Shown piece by piece: positions 59,077-64,000 of a DNA stretch of 64,000 nt. The DNA lies in assembly GCA_003279565.1 (NCBI GenBank), contig QCHN01000002.1, positions 62,001 to 126,000 on the forward strand, given 5' to 3'. Numbering within the stretch: the first letter of the stretch is position 1; every line of letters begins with the position of its first letter. The notes under the pieces are model-generated. The model saw nothing but the letters and a program-made list of their open reading frames with translations, ran no database searches and was not told where the DNA came from. The position numbers and the translations under genes are program-made. Origin of the DNA: Prochlorococcus sp. AG-402-C09. GTDB lineage: Bacteria; Cyanobacteriota; Cyanobacteriia; PCC-6307; Cyanobiaceae.

Positions 59077-59505
59077 TTAATCAGATTCTACTTTACTAGC
59101 AGTGGTTTTGGCTTCTTTTGTCTCTTTTGATTTTTTTGTGTTTGATCCTGCTGATATGGATTGAACTAAAACTCTTGTTAGCTCTTGACGATGTCCATTT
59201 TTTCTTCTCGTCTTTTTCTTTGGTCTCATTTTATAAACTATTATTTTTGGGCCTCTTCTATGCTCCAAGACTTTGATTTCTACCTTCGCACCTTTTACAT
59301 AAGGTTTCCCAAGCTTTAAATCTTTGCCATCGTTTAGTAGGAGAACTTTTTCTATAGTCAAAACATCATTAACTTCTGCATGGCATCTGTCTAAATCGTA
59401 ATAACGGTTAGGTTGTAGCCAAAATTGTTTTCCTGAAGCCTCGACTATCGCATAAGTTTTATCTTGTGGAGTTTCCTTCTTGGGAGATGATTTTTTATCA
59501 GCCAT
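59077..59505 (-). CDS. rplU: 50S ribosomal protein L21
   Basis: Start placed at ATG 59505; an in-frame GTG at 59520 is possible but lacks support. 142 residues: central L21 domain (TYAIVEASGKQFWLQPNRYYDLDR to KIIVYKMRPKKKTRRKNGHRQELTRVLV) flanked by a lysine-rich N-terminus and a C-terminal extension rich in Lys, Glu and Thr. Operon with rpmA. In marine Synechococcus kaiA lies between this gene and kaiB. Confidence 0.96.
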   Translation of the reverse strand: MADKKSSPKKETPQDKTYAIVEASGKQFWLQPNRYYDLDRCHAEVNDVLTIEKVLLLNDGKDLKLGKPYVKGAKVEIKVLEHRRGPKIIVYKMRPKKKTRRKNGHRQELTRVLVQSISAGSNTKKSKETKEAKTTASKVESD

Positions 59506-59540
59506 GATTATTGGTGACACGTTAAGGCTCGAAATAAAAT

Positions 59541-59559
59541 AAAAAGGGATTTCCTTTTT
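59541..59559. terminator. Terminator-like hairpin between rplU and kaiB
   Basis: AAAAAGG (59541-59547), loop, CCTTTTT (59553-59559), followed by T on both strands. It lies in the divergent spacer, reading either as rplU leader structure or as a leftover. Low certainty. Confidence 0.35.
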
Positions 59560-59560
59560 T

Positions 59561-59589
59561 TTAATCGATTAAGCCCTAATCGTAATCGA
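59561..59589. promoter_or_regulatory. TAATCG repeats upstream of kaiB
   Basis: Palindrome TTAATCGATTAA (59561-59572), then two further TAATCG copies at 59578 and 59584: three direct copies and one inverted in 29 bases. Probably a regulator-binding region for kaiBC or rplU-rpmA; the factor is unknown. Confidence 0.4.
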
Positions 59590-59677
59590 AAAACAAACTA
59601 ACATTCTCGCTTTTTGTTGGTTAATTAGTCAAGATCTAATAAAGACAAATGTTCTTTGGATCTTTTGGAGGTTTTTA

Positions 59678-60001
59678 ATGAATGCAAGGAAGACATACAT
59701 TCTTAAGCTTTATGTGGCTGGGAATACGCCAAACTCAGTGAGAGCTTTGAATACGTTGAGAGAGATCTTAGAAAGTGAATTCAAAGGTGTTTATGCTCTT
59801 AAAGTAATAGATGTTTTAAAAAGTCCTCAACTAGCCGAAGAAGATAAAATACTTGCTACACCAACTTTGGCTAAGATTTTACCTCCCCCGGTCCGAAGAA
59901 TAATTGGTGATCTATCAGATAGAGAAAAGGTTTTAATTGGCTTAGACCTTTTATATGATGAATTAACAGATCAAGAAATGTTTTATTCTTCAGACAAATA
60001 A
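59678..60001 (+). CDS. kaiB: Clock protein KaiB
   Basis: 107 residues. Thioredoxin-like fold-switching clock protein: [75 protein letters not shown] is highly conserved. Binds KaiC's CI ring after phosphorylation. Start fixed by TTGGAGG upstream. The kaiA gene expected before it in Synechococcus is missing. Confidence 0.97.
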   Translation: MNARKTYILKLYVAGNTPNSVRALNTLREILESEFKGVYALKVIDVLKSPQLAEEDKILATPTLAKILPPPVRRIIGDLSDREKVLIGLDLLYDELTDQEMFYSSDK

Positions 60002-60130
60002 TGAATCTATTTAAACAAGAAGTAAATGAATTCTTAAGTCCAACCGATAACTAAGCTATTTTTACTGTTTGTTTATTATGTTTTGTATGTAAGAGCTTTT
60101 AGCGTTCTTCAATAAAAAAATAGACCAAAA

Positions 60131-61633
60131 ATGCAAGTTCAAAAACTCCCCTCTGGAATTGAGGGCTTTGATGATATTTGTCATGGTGGGTTGCCAAATG
60201 CGCGCAGCACTCTTGTGAGTGGAACATCTGGGACTGGTAAAACAGTTTTTTCTCTGCAATATCTTCATCATGGAATCTGTAATTTTGATGAACCGGGGAT
60301 TTTTGTTACTTTTGAAGAATCGCCTTTAGATATTATTCGAAATGCTTCAAGCTTTGGATGGGATTTACAAGAGTTGATTGATCAAAATAAACTTTTTATT
60401 TTAGATGCATCTCCAGACCCAGATGGACAAGATGTCGCTGGAAGTTTTGACTTATCAGGATTAATTGAAAGGATCAGTTATGCAATAAGAAAGTTCAAAG
60501 CGAAAAGAGTCGCTATAGATTCAATGACAGCAGTTTTTCAACAATATGATGCTATTTATGTTGTTAGAAGAGAGATTTTTCGACTAATAGCAAGACTTAA
60601 AGAAATAGGTGTGACTACTGTTATGACCACTGAAAGAATAGATGAATATGGTCCAATTGCTAGATACGGTGTTGAAGAATTTGTTTCTGATAATGTTGTT
60701 ATTTTGAGGAATGTATTAGAAGCAGAGAAAAGGAGACGAACTGTAGAGATTTTGAAATTAAGAGGAACTACACATATGAAGGGTGAATTCCCATTTACCA
60801 TGGGTTCCCAAGGAATAGTTGCATTTCCTTTAGGTGCAATGAGATTGACTCAAAGATCATCAAATATTCGCATAAGTTCAGGTGTTCCAGATTTGGATGA
60901 AATGTGTGGAGGAGGATATTTTCAAGATTCAATTATTCTTGCAACGGGTGCAACTGGTACTGGAAAAACAATGCTAGTTTCTAAATTTGTTGAAGATGCT
61001 TATTTAAATAAGGAAAGAACAATACTATTTGCATATGAGGAATCAAGAGCTCAACTTCTTCGTAATGCCACTAGTTGGGGGATTGACTTTGAAAAGATGG
61101 AAGCCGATGGACTATTGAAGATTATTTGTGCTTATCCAGAATCGACTGGCTTGGAAGACCATTTGCAAATTATTAAATCCGAGATTAGTGAATATAAACC
61201 TTCGAGAATGGCAATTGATTCTCTATCTGCATTAGCTAGAGGTGTAAGCTTAAATGCATTTAGACAGTTTGTTATTGGAGTAACTGGTTATGCAAAACAA
61301 GAAGAAATAGCAGGATTCTTTACTAATACTGCAGAAGAATTCATGGGAAGCCACTCAATTACTGATTCCCATATTTCAACAATAACTGATACTATTTTGC
61401 TATTGCAGTACGTCGAAATAAGAGGTGAAATGGCAAGGGCAATAAATGTTTTTAAGATGAGGGGTTCATGGCATGACAAAAGAATACGTGAATATATTAT
61501 TACGAATAAAGGTCCTGAGATTAAAGATTCGTTCTCTAATTTTGAACAAATATTTAGTGGAGCCCCTCATCGTATTAATCCTGATGATCAGATGCCTGGG
61601 GTTTTTAAAAGCATTGAGACAAATGAAAAGTAG
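60131..61633 (+). CDS. kaiC: Clock ATPase/kinase KaiC
   Basis: 500 residues, two RecA-like domains. CI: P-loop GTSGTGKT (31-38), catalytic EE (62-63). CII: P-loop GATGTGKT (273-280), EE (303-304). The phosphorylation sites equivalent to T426, S431 and T432 of S. elongatus are Thr411, Ser416 and Thr417 in TDSHISTITDT. The C-terminal tail after SGAPHRINPDDQ is short and differs from the KaiA-binding tail of clock-competent species, fitting loss of KaiA. Convergent with nblS, four bases between stops. Confidence 0.97.
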   Translation: MQVQKLPSGIEGFDDICHGGLPNARSTLVSGTSGTGKTVFSLQYLHHGICNFDEPGIFVTFEESPLDIIRNASSFGWDLQELIDQNKLFILDASPDPDGQDVAGSFDLSGLIERISYAIRKFKAKRVAIDSMTAVFQQYDAIYVVRREIFRLIARLKEIGVTTVMTTERIDEYGPIARYGVEEFVSDNVVILRNVLEAEKRRRTVEILKLRGTTHMKGEFPFTMGSQGIVAFPLGAMRLTQRSSNIRISSGVPDLDEMCGGGYFQDSIILATGATGTGKTMLVSKFVEDAYLNKERTILFAYEESRAQLLRNATSWGIDFEKMEADGLLKIICAYPESTGLEDHLQIIKSEISEYKPSRMAIDSLSALARGVSLNAFRQFVIGVTGYAKQEEIAGFFTNTAEEFMGSHSITDSHISTITDTILLLQYVEIRGEMARAINVFKMRGSWHDKRIREYIITNKGPEIKDSFSNFEQIFSGAPHRINPDDQMPGVFKSIETNEK

Positions 61634-61637
61634 ATTT

Positions 61638-63707
61638 CTATTTGATTAAAGACTTATCATTTTCAAGTTCCCAATTTTTCCTTGCAGATTTTAGTAATAA
61701 TTGATCAGCATCAGAATCTTCAAGAGGAAGTTCAAACCAAAAAGTTGTTCCTGTGTTTGGTTCACTAGCCATTCTTATTTCACTTCCGTGTTTGTCGACG
61801 ATACCTTTAACTATTGAAAGCCCTAATCCTGTCCCTACCTCAGTGTGCACTGAATCCTCAACTCTGTAAAAACGTTCAAATATTCTTTGTTGATCTATTT
61901 CAGAAATGCCACACCCAGAATCAGATACCTCAATTCTGATTTTTGGCATCGGAGACAATATCTCACAATGTGGAGCTTTATTGTCTAAATCAACTGGCGA
62001 AGCAACGCATATGTCTGGCCAAGTATAGGCCTTTAAATTTATTGTTCCTCCTTCTTGACTAAATTTAAGTGCATTGCCAACAAGGTTGTCTAAAACTTGG
62101 AGAATCATATCCCAATTGCCTAGAACAAATGCTAAATTATTTTCAACATTAAGTATTAACTTAACATTTTTATCTTCGGCATTAAGTTTATAGTTTCTTA
62201 GGGTTTGTTCCATGGCTTCTTTTATACTTAGTGATTCTAATTGGATTGTTCTTCCAGACTCCAGCTTGGATAAGTCAAGAACATCGTTGACTAAGCGAGT
62301 AAGCCTATCAGTCTCTGAATTTGCAACACCTAGAAATTCTTTTTGCTCTTCTTTTGTAAGTTGCTCACCTAAGTCATATAATGTCTCAACATAGCTTTTT
62401 ATATTAAACAATGGGGTTCTTAATTCGTGCGAAACATTACTGATGAATCTTTTTTGTGCTGCGTTTAATTGAACTTCCCTAGTTAGATCTTGAACAGTAA
62501 CGGCAATGCCCTTAATATTCTCTCCAGTTGTGTCTCTAACGGACTTTAAAACTATACGAAGTGTTCTTGGTGGCTCTTCAAGATTGCAACGTAAATCATC
62601 GCTGTCTCCGAAGTTATTTAAAAGAGAGGTTATTGGTGTTTCGAGTTCTTTTACGAGAGAATCAGGAAGTTGATTCAACAAGCTTTGACCCTCAAGGTTT
62701 CTACCTTCCCAGCGAAAGAGTCTTCTGGCAGTTGGATTGACTAAAACAATATTTCCTTGCTCGTCAATCAAAAGAGCTCCATCTGCCATTGTGGCTATTA
62801 AAGATTGCTGTTTGACTTGTGCCGCTTTTAATTCTTCAATATTCGCCGCAGCATAGTCCTCTAATCTTGATGCCATTGCATTAAAGCCATTTAAGAGTTC
62901 CCCAAGTTCTCCACTCATAGGAAGATCTACTCTTGATTTGAAATTACCTTTAGCAATCTCTCTGACCCCAATAACTAATTCTTTGATGGGACGAGTGATT
63001 GTTAAAGCATTAAATACTGCGCCAATTATTACTAAAACCCAAATAGAAATGAATACTGCAACAGTAATCTCTCTAGTTAATGCTGCTGTAGCAAGAGCTT
63101 TTTTATTGGGTGTTACTCCAAGAGCTAAGGTGCCTAAATATTGCCCCTTCCAAAGCATAGGAACAAAAACATCAGTCACTTGACCTTGTGGCGTTGAATG
63201 TTGTCTAACCAGTGGAAATTGAGGTTGTTTTTGTAATTCACTTGGTAGTTTAAGTTTTCTAGTTAGCTGTAAAGCACCTTCCTCCTCAGATTCAGTAGCT
63301 GTTGCACTTACCGGAATACCTAGTTTTACTAAGCCGTCAGGGTCGGTGAAGAAAATGTATCTTAGATTTCTGCTTGAACGCCAAAACTTCTCTGCTACGT
63401 TAAAAAGTTCTCTTGTTTGATTCTTTGCTACTAATTCCGTAACGTTTCCAGATAATAATAGTCCTAAATCTCTGGCATATCTTGTGTCATTCATCCCCGC
63501 ATCTTTTTGTATGCTACTCAGGGCAAAGAACGTTATTAGTGTCATTATAAAACTAACAACTAGGGTTCCAAAAGCTAGTAACTTTGATCTCAGATTAAAT
63601 CTTGACCACCATAAATTAATTTTTTCTAATATATTTAATTCGTTTAAAAAGTCGTCATCTTTTGATGATGAATTTAAAATATTTTGTTTTAATTCTGAAT
63701 TGTTCAT
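61638..63707 (-). CDS. nblS: Sensor histidine kinase NblS (Hik33/DspA)
   Basis: 689 residues. TM1 about 43-65, periplasmic sensor region 66-212, TM2 about 213-237, HAMP about 235-290, PAS about 300-410, HisKA with phosphorylated His427 in FISNVSHELRTPLFNIK, HATPase with DNLVGNALKF, DSGCGIS and GTGLGLSIVKGIVDKHG. This architecture is that of NblS, which signals through RpaB in response to light, cold and redox stress and controls hli genes through HLR1 sites. AGGTGA precedes the ATG. 10 bases after purD. Confidence 0.94.
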   Translation of the reverse strand: MNNSELKQNILNSSSKDDDFLNELNILEKINLWWSRFNLRSKLLAFGTLVVSFIMTLITFFALSSIQKDAGMNDTRYARDLGLLLSGNVTELVAKNQTRELFNVAEKFWRSSRNLRYIFFTDPDGLVKLGIPVSATATESEEEGALQLTRKLKLPSELQKQPQFPLVRQHSTPQGQVTDVFVPMLWKGQYLGTLALGVTPNKKALATAALTREITVAVFISIWVLVIIGAVFNALTITRPIKELVIGVREIAKGNFKSRVDLPMSGELGELLNGFNAMASRLEDYAAANIEELKAAQVKQQSLIATMADGALLIDEQGNIVLVNPTARRLFRWEGRNLEGQSLLNQLPDSLVKELETPITSLLNNFGDSDDLRCNLEEPPRTLRIVLKSVRDTTGENIKGIAVTVQDLTREVQLNAAQKRFISNVSHELRTPLFNIKSYVETLYDLGEQLTKEEQKEFLGVANSETDRLTRLVNDVLDLSKLESGRTIQLESLSIKEAMEQTLRNYKLNAEDKNVKLILNVENNLAFVLGNWDMILQVLDNLVGNALKFSQEGGTINLKAYTWPDICVASPVDLDNKAPHCEILSPMPKIRIEVSDSGCGISEIDQQRIFERFYRVEDSVHTEVGTGLGLSIVKGIVDKHGSEIRMASEPNTGTTFWFELPLEDSDADQLLLKSARKNWELENDKSLIK

Positions 63708-63717
63708 TTCACCTGTA

Positions 63718-64000
63718 TTAAATATTTCTAACCTGGTAACCTATATCTCTGCGATAATACATACCGTTAAATTTGATTTTTTTCAGGTTAGAGTAGGCCA
63801 AGTTGAAAGCTTCAACGAAGCTTTCTCCCTGCGCGACAACTGAAAGCACTCTCCCTCCAGAAGTTATTATATTATCTGATTTGTCCACCGTGGTTCCCGC
63901 GTGAAAAACTTGGAGTGAAGAATTTAATTCAACTTTGATATTAATCTTGTCACCTCCCTGAGGACTTTCAGGATATCCCTTAGATGCTGCAACAATACAG
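63718..64000 (-). CDS. purD: Phosphoribosylamine-glycine ligase, C-terminal end
   Basis: Only the last 93 codons are visible; the gene continues past 64000. AASKGYPESPQGGDKI, FHAGTTVD, TSGGRVLSVVAQGESFVEAFNLAYSNLKKI and FNGMYYRRDIGYQ are the conserved end of GAR synthetase in purine synthesis. Stop TAA at 63718-63720, 10 bases before nblS, so the two may share a transcript as in other picocyanobacteria. Confidence 0.95.
   Translation of the reverse strand, partial: CIVAASKGYPESPQGGDKINIKVELNSSLQVFHAGTTVDKSDNIITSGGRVLSVVAQGESFVEAFNLAYSNLKKIKFNGMYYRRDIGYQVRNI

Noticed and set aside
59521-59677. Remnant of kaiA
   Set aside because: No frame or KaiA-like segment can be read in this spacer on either strand.
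63484-63843. Plus-strand frame across the nblS start and purD end
   Set aside because: Antisense to two firmly identified genes; no coding evidence.

Overview
The window is AT-rich, gene-dense cyanobacterial chromosome and reads as Prochlorococcus (inference). The supporting features are a cluster of very short high-light-inducible (Hli) proteins, kaiB and kaiC with no kaiA between rplU and kaiB, the cyanobacterial split of the ATP synthase genes (atpI-B-E-F2-F-H-A-G apart from atpD-atpC), an NblS/Hik33-type kinase, a PSRP-3/Ycf65-like ribosomal protein, RpoZ, a pentapeptide lumen-type protein and many short genes with very small spacers. The length of the small-protein region and the amino-acid transporter would suit a low-light-I (NATL-like) strain, but the strain cannot be fixed from sequence alone.

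Layout. 1-2 kb: ccdA (cut by the window edge) and ftsW, minus strand. 2.4-8.3 kb: the large ATP synthase operon, plus strand, followed by a small conserved gene and a DUF3326 gene. 9.7-14.3 kb: a minus-strand operon of overlapping genes (CNNM/CBS membrane protein, DUF697-type GTPase, nadD, nadE), divergent from pepP. 15.9-18.4 kb: PSRP-3, then atpC and atpD on the minus strand. 18.6-20.6 kb: groES-groEL, with an upstream K-box match. 20.8-25 kb: secG, gpmI, pyrR and an Hsp70-like gene. 25.2-27.3 kb: rpoZ, DUF1818, DUF2811 and EVE genes, and a small possibly frameshifted gene. 27.4-31.1 kb: a polar amino-acid ABC transporter. 31.1-43.7 kb: a loose, accessory-looking stretch of small membrane proteins, four Hli proteins, an ABC-F ATPase, DUF805, DUF3386, OsmC and DoxX proteins, holding many genes below 60 codons. 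43.7-50.2 kb: GAF/zinc-cluster protein, EamA transporter, hypotheticals, murD, tRNA-Val and an S4-domain protein. 50.3-59.5 kb: serA, prmA, ferredoxin, lumen pentapeptide protein, rnz, SpoIID-like protein, truB, methyltransferase, rpmA and rplU. 59.7-64 kb: kaiB, kaiC, nblS and the 3' end of purD.

How the parts connect. The ATP synthase genes give a complete F0F1 complex. NblS is the sensor kinase known to act with RpaB, whose HLR1 target sequence occurs as an exact consensus match just upstream of the three-gene hli cluster, so a kinase and a probable target operon share the window. KaiB and KaiC are present without KaiA, the reduced clock known for this genus, and KaiC keeps all catalytic and phosphorylation residues. 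No integrase, transposase, CRISPR array or prophage was seen. The most promising material for new biology is the small-protein region at 31-43 kb and several DNA elements: a Fur-like box, paired inverted DnaA-box-like sites, perfect palindromes, and TAATCG repeats in front of kaiB.
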